Assembly: GCF_036884655.1 (NCBI RefSeq)
Contig: NC_088344.1
Location: 35,456,501 to 35,520,500, forward strand
Direction of reading: 5' to 3'
Origin: Musa acuminata AAA Group
Taxonomy: Eukaryota; Streptophyta; Magnoliopsida; Zingiberales; Musaceae
DNA: 64,000 bases
This document shows positions 27,201 to 39,869 of this stretch, in pieces (the stretch's first letter is position 1; every line of letters begins with the position of its first letter). A program made the translations under genes and the position numbers. Below the pieces are notes generated by a model that ran no database searches, was not told the DNA's origin, and was given only the letters and a program-made list of their open reading frames with translations.

Positions 27201-30200
27201 ACTGAAAGCAACTCAAGGAGTGATTAAAATAATCTTGGTACTTGAACCTGAAGTATTAAAATATGTTGACTATTTTGTAAAGACAGAACATTGGTGATGG
27301 CAAAATGTGTTAGGTTCGCAAGTCTCAGGAAATGGATATCTTCTTTAAGTTAAACCTATGCTGAATTGTTATGTATTTCTAATTGACTCAAGAACTAGCT
27401 ATCCAATTAAGGGTTAGTTATCTTAGATTATATTGCTTTTCTTAGAATTTGTAAGATATAAATGTCCAAAAATATCAGTCCACAACTTTTTTTATTTGCT
27501 GATTACTTGTATTCTTTGGAATACGCTACCATGATCAGCCTAGTTATTTTTCTTTTATATCTTGCAGGTTGTGTTGTCTCTTAATATTGCATTTAACCGT
27601 CTTCTTTGACAACCCTTAATTAATTTTCATCATTCATTTAATGCCTTTATTCATGTCAGAGAGAAGTTGTGGAGCAACTGCTACTGGAATCCAGTTTTAG
27701 TCATGCAGTCATTTCTGATAATCTCAAAAAAGTCTACCCTGGACGGGATGGAAATCCAGACAAACTTGCAGTTCGAGGGCTGTCTCTTGCTTTACCTAAT
27801 GGTGAATGTTTTGGCATGCTTGGCCCTAATGGTGCTGGAAAAACTACCTTTATCAATATGGTTAGTGGCAACTTTGGTCACTTAGGTTTTCTCTAAATGA
27901 ATGCATTACATTGAGTCATTGAGATGCTTACCTAGAGTTATTAACCTCATCAGTGACTGTATTATATCGACTTGGGTTTATCATCTCTTCCAAAAGTTAA
28001 CTGGCAGTTGTTTGACATGTACATTCTTCTGTTAGTGATATGAAATCCATTTTCTTGAAAAGAAAGTTCATTCCACTTGTCTTTGCTGAATTTTTTGGTC
28101 CCTATAAAGGCAATTTTAGAATTGGAGAAGGTAAACTTTTAAGAATCCATCTAGAGTTTTTATATGATATTTAGATTGACTGCAATTTTTTTTCAATTGG
28201 AATGACTCTAAAATATGTTAGACCATACAAAAATTGTCCTAACACCTGTATCCACAGATGATTGGGCTTATTACACCGACCTCCGGCACTGCTTATGTTC
28301 AGGGAGTGGACATAGGGACCAATATGGACGAAATTTACACAAGCATGGGTGTATGCCCACAGCATGAGTAAGAGCTCCAAATCTTAGGATTTCACAGTTT
28401 TAGAAGTTTCATGAAGAGAACTATTATCATCTTCAATTGAACCATTGTTAGTCTTATTAGTCGTCATTGTACTGTACAGCTTGCTTTGGGAGACATTAAC
28501 TGGCAGAGAACATCTATTATTTTATGGTCGACTGAAAAACCTTAAAGGTGCTGCATTGCTGCAGGTATTGCATCATTATCAATCTGGTGTCTTATACCCG
28601 AGTTAAAATTTTGATTTTAGACATATGTTAGTTACTGCTTTACATACAGAATTATTTTGAGAACTAAATAGATCAGCTTATGTCTTGATCTATATGCCAA
28701 CTTCTATTTCATCAGCTTCAGAAACACGGGGTAATCATCTTTTCCAACAAAGTAATAATAGGAGTGTCTAAACATATACATATTGTGGTTTTTAATAGGC
28801 AAATATGGTGAGAATGTTCATGAGTTCCACCAACATTTAACAATTAAAGGTTGGGAAACAAATGTTGTTTTTATTATTAATGGTAATTGAGCAAAATCGT
28901 ATAACTGGACATGATTGTTCATTAGTCCAACCAATCAAGTTTTAAAGTGAATATGAAAGAAGGTACCACGTAGTAACTGAATTGATCAATTTGCTTCCTA
29001 TGTAAGGAACCTTTCTGTTTTAGTCTTCTTCCATGGAGCCATCTACATGTTGCTTACCAGCAAGTTCCCCTGGTCAAACAATGTCAAATATCTACAGTAT
29101 CAAATATTTTAGTTGGGTAAAGAAAATATTTTGTATGGAACTAGCATCCTGCTTATTTTAAAAAATTTAGTAGTTCCTTGAAATGAGAATGAATTCCTTA
29201 TATGATGAGGAAAGCAATGAGAACTATCACAAGAGAGAGATTAAAAAAAATGTTAGACATATGTTTGTACCTTAAAACAAATGCAGTTACGAGGTCATGG
29301 GACCTCGAAGGAGTTAGATTTATGAATTTGTATCTTATGAGTATTTAGGTTTCTTAGAGTGCACCTGCATTGTGTAAATACAAATACTTCCCAGCATCTC
29401 TGTTTTATGATGCCCTTTTTCATTTCCTTACAGGCAGTTGATGAATCTTTGAAGAGTGTAAATTTGTTTTATGGTGGTGTTGGAGATAAACAAGCTGGAA
29501 AATATAGCGGTGGAATGAAAAGGAGGCTGAGTGTCGCAATTTCACTGATTGGTGATCCTAAGGTATATGTGTTGCTGATGATTTTAGACCTTTAAATTGA
29601 GTAGCAAATAAAACAAAATCATATAAGAAAAGTTTACAATTTGATATTATGTCAGGTCGTGTACATGGATGAACCAAGCACAGGACTAGACCCAGCATCA
29701 AGAAACAACTTATGGAATGTTGTGAAGAATGCAAAAAGAGACCGAGCAATTATACTCACAAGTATCAATATTTCCACCACATTTTTGCTGATGTCAAGTC
29801 TGGGCTCTAGCAAGAACAGACTATGATATATTATTGCATAAACATTTTTAGCTGATATATTGTCTTTTCCTAAATAATATAAAATTTAACTATTAACTTG
29901 TGCCAATAGTGCAGATTCAATCAACAATTTCATTGCATTTTTATTATTAGTTATTTTTATGCCAATAATTGTTTCTAATTGTTTTCAGCACACTCCATGG
30001 AGGAAGCCGAGGTATTGTGTGATCGTCTGGGTATCTTTGTTGATGGAGGTTTCCAGTGCATAGGAAATCCAAAGGAGGTAGGATAATATGCAATTTTATA
30101 CATGAATGTTGGTGCTTTCTGCAAAACACGATTTTACAATTTTTACTGGGTGAGCCAAAGTTTGAGCTACATGATCAGTTAAACAAGTTGTTAACACACT

Positions 30201-30597
30201 TTTAACCTGGCAATACAAGTTTGAAATATCACACAAAGCCCATGTTTAAGGAGTAGGATGTACTAAAAGATTTCCATTCACTGGTGTGTTATGGCAGCTC
30301 AAGGCTAGGTACGGTGGATCGTATGTCTTCACAATGACCACATCTGTAAACGAGGAAGAGGAGGTTGAAAGCTTAGTTCGGCAGCTATCTCCAAGTGCAA
30401 ACAAGATATATCATATTTCTGGGACCCAAAAATTCGAGTTGCCCAAGCAGGAGGTCAGAATTGCTGATGTCTTCCGAGCAGTCGAGATCGCAAAGAGTAA
30501 ATTCACGATTCACGCATGGGGTCTGGCTGACACCACATTGGAGGATGTCTTCATCAAAGTTGCCAAAGGCGCACAATCGTTGAATGTGCTTTCGTGA
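21265..30597 (+). CDS. ABCA7-like: Half-size ABC transporter, A family, ABCA7-like (944 aa)
   Basis: Eighteen exons give a continuous 944-aa frame: 21265-21360, 21543-21894, 21996-22078, 22164-22308, 23941-24060, 24148-24272, 25410-25568, 25820-25982, 26065-26190, 26301-26384, 26541-26902, 27660-27860, 28258-28367, 28480-28564, 29434-29562, 29656-29761, 29989-30077 and 30298-30597. The protein has an N-terminal membrane anchor ([13 protein letters not shown]), a large cysteine-bearing loop ([12 protein letters not shown]), and a multi-span block in exons 7-11. One ATPase domain carries Walker A GPNGAGKT (660-667), signature YSGGM (761-765), Walker B VYMDEP (782-787) and switch His 817. This is the plant-specific ABCA3-12 group; its Arabidopsis member ABCA9 feeds fatty acids to the ER for seed oil, and the role here is inferred from kinship only. 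The least certain junction is the exon 3 acceptor (TGATAG|GT at 21995), chosen because it keeps frame. Length matches the family (about 900-950 aa). Confidence 0.95.
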
Positions 30598-32258
30598 TTC
30601 TTGCTGCAGCTGCCATCTATATCACCTTGCTCGATAATTTTGTATTCCGACTTCCTCAACAAATTCTTGCTGCTAAGTTATTTTACCTTTATGCTTTGAT
30701 TATTCTATGATCCATATGTAGATAGATAGCATACGAATTCATGGAATGTGGATTAATATTTGTGGTTGATTATGAAATACTCAGAAGTAGAATAAGTTTT
30801 CTTCGTCTGCAGCACTATTTTTATGTATATCTTGTCGTGACTCCTTTCAATACTATGCTGTGCTTCTTTTCATGTTATCATTTGTATTAGATGGTAGCAA
30901 CCAGTCTCCAAATTGGACATTTTGCTGGTTGGCAGTTGAATCTAACCGTAAAGCATCCCTTTAAAACTGAATTTGACTATAAGGCATCCTTTCACTATGA
31001 TACAATTAAATATGATCTTAAAATATCCCTCTACGATGATATAATTGAATCTGATGGTAAAATATCTCCTATCTCTAAAACGTTATCGATCCAAGACAAA
31101 TAGGTAGTGTTACCCAACACCACCCAAATGGGTGCGGTCACCAAAAGAAAATTCCAGGAAGAAGAGGCTCTGGCCTCTTATCGTTGACCGACGCTTGCTT
31201 AACGTCGTTATCGATATATACTGGTTGGTCAATGCGTCAGGTTGTCATTTCGATAATGATGTGGTTGTCATCTGGTTTCAGAGTTCCGATTTGTCCGGCA
31301 CCAAACGCCAGTGCGCATCCTTTCCTAACGTACAAGCAAGAAGAAGGAAGACATAGAGAGAGAGAAGACAGATGTGCAGGGCCGGCCCCTTCATTTCTCA
31401 TGCATTCATCCCTCACAATCCAATATATAAACCAACCTATGCCTGCAAAGACCAAATAATTGCTTCCTTTAGTAGTATGATATTATCGACAAAGGTGGTG
31501 GATAGAGGTGTCGATCGGACTTTATTAATCCAACTGCAGTAATATAATATTATATAGAAGACGCATCGTTCAGACTTTATTGATCCATCCAACCGGACGT
31601 CGTCGGAGAGAGGAACTTTCGTATATACCGTCGACCGAGAGAAGAAGAAGAAGATATTTCTGGGGTTGGTGCGTGGTCCGTGCATCGCATTAAGTAGCGT
31701 TTGCTGCCAAAGCCTTTCGTGGTCCATCGAACAAGCAATAACGGATTCTTTCGTGGTCCATCGAACTTGGACGACGAGGCAGAGAGAGCGTGAAGGAGGA
31801 GGGCAGGCGAGTCTCCGTCACGGCTATAAATACTCTATCCAGCTCATACAAGTGGTAAGAGTACGATTAGGAGGGGTTCTCCACTCCGAACCGAAGACGA
31901 ATGCGATCAAAGAGTCGTATAAAAATCGATTGATTTGATTTGATTGATTCATTCTCCTTGTGTCCCATTCATTATCGTAGATTCTATTCGTGTGGTGCTG
32001 AAATGTCGTGCCGGCGACTTTGTCTTTTAGATCTGATGATGATGCATATATCGGTATGCCAGTATACTCGGAATCTCAATCACTATGATTTCATCGTCAT
32101 GTTAGCAGCTGACAGATATAATCCTGCACCTTCCATAATGAATCAATCGGATCGATTCATTAGTCAACGATATTCATGACACGGCATTGATCGACTAATC
32201 ACGAACATTACTATTTTATAAAAACAAATCAAATTAAAAAAAATTGATGGATACAATT
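30598..32258. other. Intergenic region with short tandem repeats and a lone TATA-like box
   Basis: No gene was recognised. A degenerate 39-bp tandem repeat runs at about 30,950-31,075, with units beginning near 30,981, 31,020 and 31,059. An 18-bp direct repeat (TTTCGTGGTCCATCGAAC) occurs at 31,715 and 31,749, followed by TATAAATA at 31,825-31,832. A short frame beginning MSCRRLCLLD at 32,001 follows, but it has no other support. Confidence 0.5.
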
Positions 32259-32259
32259 T

Positions 32260-34270
32260 TTTGGATATGTTGTAATGGCATCGATCAACCAATCTAGTGG
32301 CAATTGAGAGCTTTTCTAAAAATTTCATATGATTTATATAACTCCTTAGATCGATACTCTGATTTTGGGGTCCAATCAAAATCAAGATATCTTATACCAT
32401 AAGGCAATTGAGATATACTATGGTTTGTTAACATATTTAAAAGCTAAAATGTCAAAACACATGATCCATCATGTTTTGTTGAAAATGAGAAAATAAAAAG
32501 ATACTAAACTGTTCATATACTGAATAAATAAAAAAAAATTAAAATATTTTCTAAATTATAACATTTATTATAGAGGTCCATCCGATTATAATTGAAAACT
32601 TTTTTAAAATTTTTTAATATTGACTATAAACCTCTATAACATATTTTCTAATTTAGAGATTTATTTTTTTGATAATTTCTAGAATTTTTCAGAATTTGAA
32701 TAGTTTGATGTTTACTTATTTTCTCCATCTTTTTTTTATTTTCACCAAAACATGATTTACAATATTTTTTGACATTTGAGTTTCTAAATATATCCATAAG
32801 CTATGGGAAAAAATTGGTTAAAAAAAATTAAATCTTAGTATGTGATACCTTGATTTTGGTTTAGACCCCAAAATCGAAGTATCAACCCTAAGGAATAGTC
32901 CAAATATTATGAAATGTTCTGGAAAACTTTTAATTTCGACTATATTAACTCTATAACATATTTTTCTAATTTAGAGATTTATTTTTTTTATTTTTTTATT
33001 TTTTTTTCAAAATATAAATAGTTTTTGTTTTCTTATTTTCTCTATTTTTTATTTTCACTAAACCATGATGCTTTTATTCAAGGTTGACATTTTAGCTTCT
33101 AAATATGTCTCTAAACTATGAAAAAAATTGATAAAAAAAATAAATCCTAGTATATGATGCCTTGACTTTGGTCCAAATGAGAAAATGTTTATGAGCTATA
33201 ACATATTTTCTAATTTAGAGATTTTTTTTATACTTTTTAGATTTTTCAAAATATGAGTAGTATGATGTTTTTATTTTTTTCTTAATTTTTTATTTTCATC
33301 AAAATATGATGCTTTTATGTAATGGTTTTGAACATTTGAGTTTTTAAATATGTCCCTAAGATATGATAAAAAGGCTGATAAAAAAAAGTCAAATTATGAT
33401 ATACGATATCGTCATCTATTTAAACCTCAAAAATCAAAATATCAATTTCAAAGAATGGTCCAAATGCTATAAAATTTTTAGGAAAGCTTTCAATTTCGAT
33501 CATATGGACCTTATAACATATTTTTATAATTTAAATATTTTTGATATTTTTTAGGTTTTTTAAAAATCTAAATAGTTATTTTCTCCATATTTTTTAAATT
33601 TTCACCATGATATATGTATGTAATATTTTTTATAATTGTATTTTTAAATATGTCCCTAAGCTATGATAAAAAGTTTGTCAAAAAAAGATTAAATCCTAAT
33701 ATACGATATCCTGATTTTGGTTAGACCCAAAATTAGAGTATCAATCTTAAGGAATGATCCAAATACTATGAAAATTTTAAGATATCTTTTAGTTTTGACT
33801 ATATGGATCTCTATAACATATTTTCTAATTTAGATTTTCTAATTTTTTTATTTCTACCAAACCATGATTACTTTATGCAATGTTTTTTGATATATGAGCT
33901 TTTAAATATATCCTTAGGCTATGGTAAAAAGTTGATAAAAAAATTAAATCATGATATAGATACCATGATTTTGGTTAGACCCCAAAATTCAAGTATCAAT
34001 AATCTCAAAGAATGATCTAAATACTATAAAATTTTCAGAAAAACTTTTAATTTTTACCATATGGATCTCTAATTTAGAGTTTTTTTTTAGAATATGAATA
34101 GTTAGGTGTTTTTCTATTTTCTCTATCTTTTTCTTATTTTCACCAAAAACATGATTTTTTATGTAATGTTTTTTTTTTTCTTTCCCAAAGGTATGATAAA
34201 AATTAGGTCTAAAAAAATTAACTCTTTTGGTATCTGATAACCAAATTTGAACAATATTTCTTGTTTCATC
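32260..34270. repeat. AT-rich degenerate tandem array, first copy inverted
   Basis: A unit of about 250-320 bp recurs about five to six times. A recognisable core (CTATAACATATTTTCTAATT) sits near 32,635, 32,952, 33,199, 33,512, 33,812 and 34,070 (last one shortened). Each unit also carries a GATTTTGGTTAGACCCCAAA-type segment and a TTTTCACCAAAACATGAT segment. In the leftmost part (about 32,260-32,600) these segments appear as the reverse complement. Copies are diverged with many small indels. No coding potential is seen. Confidence 0.8.
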
Positions 34271-35250
34271 AAACCAAATCAACAATGGACATTTTATTGT
34301 AACTTCTGAACAGTGTGTATGCTAACTTGTGTTTATACATGAAAAACGTAACTGACGGATTTTTTTTAGGATTATTTTAGATACATGAAAAACATAAATT
34401 ACATGCATAAAAATTACAACTGATGGAGTATTTTGGGTTTCAAGTTTTCAACTCACGCAGGAAATTTTTTATAACTATGGTATAAATCATTATCGAGTAA
34501 CTCCTTATTAGAAGTCGATGACGATAACGATAGAAGTCGATTGTGAGATGCATTAGAACTCGATAGCACCGTAAGAATTTGACGACGGCAGAAGAGACTC
34601 TGACGATAGTGTTAGAAACCTTAAAACCTTAAAGCGAAAAGGTGTATGCGAGTGAATACGAGTGTAAAAGAATTATCAATATAGAACGTACATATGTCTA
34701 TAGATATTATCAATGTACGTATCGAGTCGATTCATGTTAAACCAATTTTTTCTTTGGTTCAAGCTAATACGAACCGAATTGGTTCTATAAAAGTATACAG
34801 TTTGAAAAGGCCATCGGAAAATCAAAGATGTAGGCTTTTTTTTTTTTGGAGAATTCAAAGATGTAGGCTTTTTTTTTTTTTTTTTGGAGAATTCACCATA
34901 GAATTTTATTTCTTTCTATGTATATATATTCTCCTTGCAATATGATCCGAGGCATTAGTGTTTTACTATGGACCAATACTTGTATTCCGTGCAAAAGATT
35001 TGACTTGGTATAAGAAGAATAAACTTTAGGATTATACTGAAGGGATAAAAATAATTAAAATGTTATAATAGTTAAAAATAGATTAAAAAAAAACATTGAC
35101 AAATTTTTTTTGAGAGATATTTTAAATATTTTTAAAATTAAAAATGTTATTAGAAAAAATAAATAAAAATAAAAGAGAAGATACTTTTGAAACACATTCA
35201 AGATATGAACATTTTATAGAAAAATCGCCCTTCAAATTTACATTCCATGC
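34271..35250. other. Intergenic, low complexity in part
   Basis: No gene seen. A 33-36-bp unit carrying AAGATGTAGGC, a long T run and GGAGAATTC is repeated in tandem at about 34,825-34,893, differing mainly in T-run length. The DNA just before 35,250 is AT-rich and turns GC-richer into the HIR leader exon. Confidence 0.6.
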
Positions 35251-35299
35251 GACCCTAAAATCCATCAATCCGCATACGACGCCGTTTAGTTGCACCTGC

Positions 35300-37207
35300 T
35301 CATCTAAATCGCCGCGGTGTCATTCGTTGGCCGTCTTCGGAACATCCAAGGAGCCCTTCTTTCCCCCTTTGGTTTTCCTCCCCTATAATCCCCCCTTCCT
35401 CTGCCGTCGGGCGGCGCGATCCATCTTCTCTGCCAATTCGCTTTACAAGGCGAGGTAATTGGAGCCCTCCCCTCTTTCTCCTACTTCGTCTTGAAATAAT
35501 AAGCATCCGAGTCCCGATTGCCGTGCGCCTTAGGTTTGTCATCGCTCGGATCTCGTGTCTTCAGTAAATTTGATTTTGTATGGCTTTCTATTTGATCGGA
35601 AAGAATGACTTCTCATTTCTAGTGCTTACAGAGGATTTTTGGAATTGCATCTCTGGGTTCAATCATCAATTGAATTTATAATTTAGTAATTTTGGTGAGA
35701 GGTAGGGTTTGACATGGGGCTATTACTCTTCTTTTGCTTTCGTATGAAGCGGAGTATGCGCCTTGGGTGCTTGAATATTCTTCTTCCTCCTTCCTTTGAT
35801 CTTTCCTCAATCTGTTGCCTAGGTTCGTGGTTCATGATTTTTTCGGAATATTACCGCAACTTTGTTCAACAAACTTCTCTTGCTCACCATTTACCCCTTT
35901 CTTTTATGTTCGCCCTAATTGTTTAAAGTGCCAGCAACCATTGGTCGCGCCTGGATTTTTTTTTTTTTTTTTCTTGTGGGAATGGGAATTGAACATTTTC
36001 GCTGCGACTTGTATCACTTGCCCCCTGGTTGTAATATAGTTTTTTTGTATACATATATACATACATACATACATACATACATACATACAACATGCATACA
36101 TACTATGTATGTATGATGTGTTTTTGTATGACTAGGAATTTATTGGCTGACACCACCTAGTGGATCTCTGGATCTCCCACTTGGATGAGGTTGATGACTT
36201 GCAACGTTGACTTACTATGGGCCGTTGGTTCTTTAAATGTTCATCCTTCTTCGTTTCTTTATTCATCCAAATTTCATCTTGATATTGTGATTTGCAGCCT
36301 CTGGCGTTCTGTTTTCTGACAACTTTTCGTGACAAAGGTGATTTCCTAATATCCTGATCTTTTCGATGACGCCACTTGTTTATATCATATCTGCAACTTA
36401 GGATAAATAACCTGATATGGTGCCTGCTATGGTACCGCCTACTTCTTAGAGAGTCTTTCTGGGAATCAGGATTTTGGATTTTACTTGTTCTCAAGGGCTG
36501 TTCTTGCAGATTTGAATTAAATATCTTTTAGAAGCACCTATATTCTTCTCATTTGTTATCCAGTGATCGTATAAAAATAGTTGGTGCTATGTTTTATGTT
36601 TATGATGTTCAGAATTTTGTTTTTGTTTCTGTGCTGTTAGCCACAGTAAATACCTAGAATTCGATGTGACCTGACTTAATGTTGCTGCATAATTTTTTCA
36701 GTTTCCCCCTCCCTTTTGCTGTTGTTGTAATTTGCAGATTCAATGCTCTGATCTTGTGTCAAAGCTTGAAGATATTTTAAACAACATCATTCTTTTCAAA
36801 CAACAATATGCGATTGTTGGATAGGGGATCCATGCAGGCTTCCAAGTGGCCATGTCTTAAGTTACTCGATTTGAATATTTTTCACTTAGTTTATGAATCA
36901 CAGCCAGGCATAATGTGACATTGACCCTGTAAATGTTTCTGACACAGTAACATTATTTATGTAAGTTAGATTGGATGAGTTTCTGGATTGTTAAAGGTAC
37001 AGAATTCCTTCTAGAACAAGAGTTAAGATCATCTGAACAATTTTTTGACTTTCTGCTTGTTAACTTGACTGAGTAAATCCACTGTGAAGTTACTTGCGTT
37101 GCTTTGCACAGGAAGGACAACATGCTTGTTTTGACTTTATTAGCATTAAGATAGCTAATTACTGGTTAATATAGGTTAATCCTGTTTCATACAATTTTCT
37201 TATACAG
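35300..37207 (+). other. Likely 5'-untranslated exon and 1.75-kb leader intron of the HIR gene
   Basis: A GC-richer block (about 35,260-35,454) ends at a good donor (GGCGAG|GTAATT at 35,455). A matching acceptor (TTATACAG) lies at 37,207, nine bases before the HIR start codon. The 1,753-bp gap has no coding content and includes a T run (about 35,952-35,971) and a (CATA)n run. A leader intron is inferred from the splice signals. The transcription start is not defined. Confidence 0.5.
36050..36089. repeat. (CATA)n microsatellite
   Basis: About eight consecutive CATA units within the presumed leader intron of the HIR gene. Confidence 0.95.
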
Positions 37208-37215
37208 AGAAAGAA

Positions 37216-39869
37216 ATGGGGCAAGCTCTGGGTTGTGTACAAGTGGACCAGTCAACTGTTGCCGTTAGAGAAACTTTTGGAAAGTTTGATGAGATTCTTG
37301 ATCCTGGATGTCATTTCTTGCCCTGGTGTATAGGGAGGCAAATTGCTGGGTATCTTTCACTGCGTGTGCAGCAACTTGATGTCCGTTGTGAAACAAAGAC
37401 AAAGGTTTGTGGCCCTGAACTTCATTCTTTGCTTATCTGTATTCGTCATTTAATAGGAATAATTTTCAGTTAATTTGAGCTATTCTACGTACACATTACT
37501 TTTAAAGTACTCATATGTGTCATTTTTCTTACTTCTTTCTATCTCCTATTATGATCTTTAATTAATGCTGGATATAAATGTTTCTGTTGTAGCTACTATA
37601 TCCATTATGATTCTTGTGGTGCTTCAGGATAACGTGTTTGTCACCGTTGTTGCGTCTGTTCAATACCGTGCTCTCGCTGAGAAGGCATCTGATGCTTTCT
37701 ACAGGCTTAGCAACACAAGAGAACAAATTCAATCCTATGTTTTCGATGGTAAGTTTACATAGTTTGACGATTGAGCTATTATTCAATACACCAACTCATA
37801 TTCTTTCAAATAATTTCTGATCCCATATTACTAATTGTATAAGAATTGATCATGAAGTGTCCTGATTGCTTGAGCTAGTCTTTCATTTGTCGAGATAATT
37901 TGTTCTGATTGTAACATACGATAATCTGTGGCAATGATGTTAGTACTGATGCTATCTATATATGCAAGGGCTTGGAGACTCAATTGATTCGATCTTCTAG
38001 TACTCCTGCTGTATATCCAAGGGGCTTGAATATATATGATTTTGCACTATTAATTGTTTTATGTATGAAATGATATGGAATACATGGAGAAGATTTTCTT
38101 TCTTAGCTCTCATCAGTTATTACCATGTGATAACTTTACGGCCCCATCAATATTTATACTTCATTACTTCCCTAGGAAAATTAACATGGTAGCTTATTTT
38201 ATGACAAATTTCAGTACACCCAAGCTTATCAGTTGATGCTAGTGATTTTTGGACTCAACCTTTCAATTCAAAATATCTACCAAATTGCTAAGTCAAACAC
38301 CTACAATTTTTTTGTATAAATGGGATGTTATGGTATAAGATCAATTGTTAAGTAGGTATTTTAGCACTTGGGACGCATTTGCAATTTCTTCAGTCTGTGG
38401 CTGATGAAAATGTTCAGATATGGATACTCCACTAGAATCATGGATAGTGCTTTTCTCATGCTATCTACTGTCTAACAAATGTACACTTGTCACTTTCATG
38501 ATTTTAGATTATAGACAAGATACATGTGTGAAGGGTTTTTATCAGATATGTTCATTTCACAACCACTTGACATCGTGGAGGCAGGTCACTTGCATTGATA
38601 AAATTGGCTGTTTCTGGATGGAAGGCTTATGACGAGAGGAGTTTTAATATCAATGTTTCTAAGAAGCGTAAGAATTGCAAATAGCAATCTAGCTTGTAAG
38701 AACATGCATTATCATCCATTTATGTTCATCCTGTTTCTGTGATATAGTTTTTATATCTCCATTTTGACTTTCATTACATGTATTTTCTTTGTTTTTGACA
38801 CATCTTATTTTCTGTCCTCTCTTGTTGCATCATATGCCAATAAGCATAGCTTTGTATCTCGCGTCTTTTTGAACTTTTCCTTCCCATTCTCAATACCCTT
38901 TGGACCTTTCTTTTCGGGCTGCTGATGCAGTCCTTAGTGGTCATGTTCATAATTTTTTTGCTGGACAAGGAATACTCATTCAAGTTATTCCATTGACCAA
39001 AAAGTGAATCGTTATTATATCTGAAACTTGAAATTTGATTCTGTGAATAATTTAAGTATTTGCTGATTTTCAGTCATCAGGGCCAGTGTTCCAAAGCTGA
39101 ACTTGGATGATGCATTTGAACAGAAGAATGATATTGCTAAAGCTGTAGAAGATGAGCTTGAAAAGGCAGTCCATGCTTGTTAATGAGTAATTGAGTATAT
39201 CTCACTCTTTCATACTTTACTGACATGATTTCTCTGCATATAGGCAATGTCAATGTATGGGTATGAGATTGTTCAAACCTTGATTGTGGATATTGAACCT
39301 GATGAACATGTCAAGAGGGCAATGAATGAGATTAATGCAGGCAAGTGGTTTATAGTTTAGTGTTGATGAACCCTAGTTTTCTTGGCATTCTCTGACTAAT
39401 TACTCCAGTAAATATGTGCTTTGCATCTATTATACTGTACATTTATTGTTGTTGTTATTATTATTATAACTAATGTCCTTTATGTTTTTATTTTTAATTC
39501 ATTACACCAGCTGCTCGGCTGCGGGTGGCAGCTAATGAGAAAGCTGAAGCTGAAAAGATACTGCAGATCAAACGAGCAGAAGGAGATGCGGAATCGAAGT
39601 ACTTGGCCGGATTAGGTATAGCAAGACAACGCCAGGCCATTGTGGATGGCCTGAGAGATAGCGTGCTTGCTTTCTCAGTAAATGTACCAGGAACAACAGC
39701 CAAGGATGTCATGGACATGGTCTTAGTGACGCAATACTTTGATACCATGAAGGAGATTGGAGCCTCCTCGAAGTCCTCTTCTGTGTTCATCCCCCATGGG
39801 CCCGGAGCTGTGAGAGACATTGCTACTCAGATCAGGGATGGCCTTCTTCAAGCAAATACACTTCAGTAA
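37216..39869 (+). CDS. HIR1-like: Hypersensitive-induced response protein (HIR), SPFH/band-7 family, 285 aa
   Basis: Exons 37216-37404, 37628-37748, 39074-39165, 39244-39340 and 39511-39869 encode 285 residues, the usual HIR length. The N-terminus MGQALGC offers Gly2 for myristoylation and Cys7 for palmitoylation, fitting anchoring to plasma-membrane microdomains. The SPFH/band-7 domain fills most of the chain. It is followed by a coiled-coil, charged [16 protein letters not shown] segment and the conserved tail [19 protein letters not shown]. In several plants HIR proteins oligomerise and associate with immune receptors during hypersensitive cell death. Two splice sites are odd. The last intron begins GC (GCAG|GCAAGT) and ends AG. 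The intron before it has either a GC donor at 39,166 or a GT donor at 39,169 that would add one Ala. The paralog at 62-64 kb has no intron at the latter point. Confidence 0.95.

Noticed and set aside
31940..32179. Short frame after the orphan TATA box
   Set aside because: Starts without supporting splice sites and the product has no recognisable feature; kept only as a note under the intergenic region.
32260..34270. CRISPR-like regular repeats
   Set aside because: Units are 250-320 bp, diverged and AT-rich in a plant genome; not a CRISPR array.
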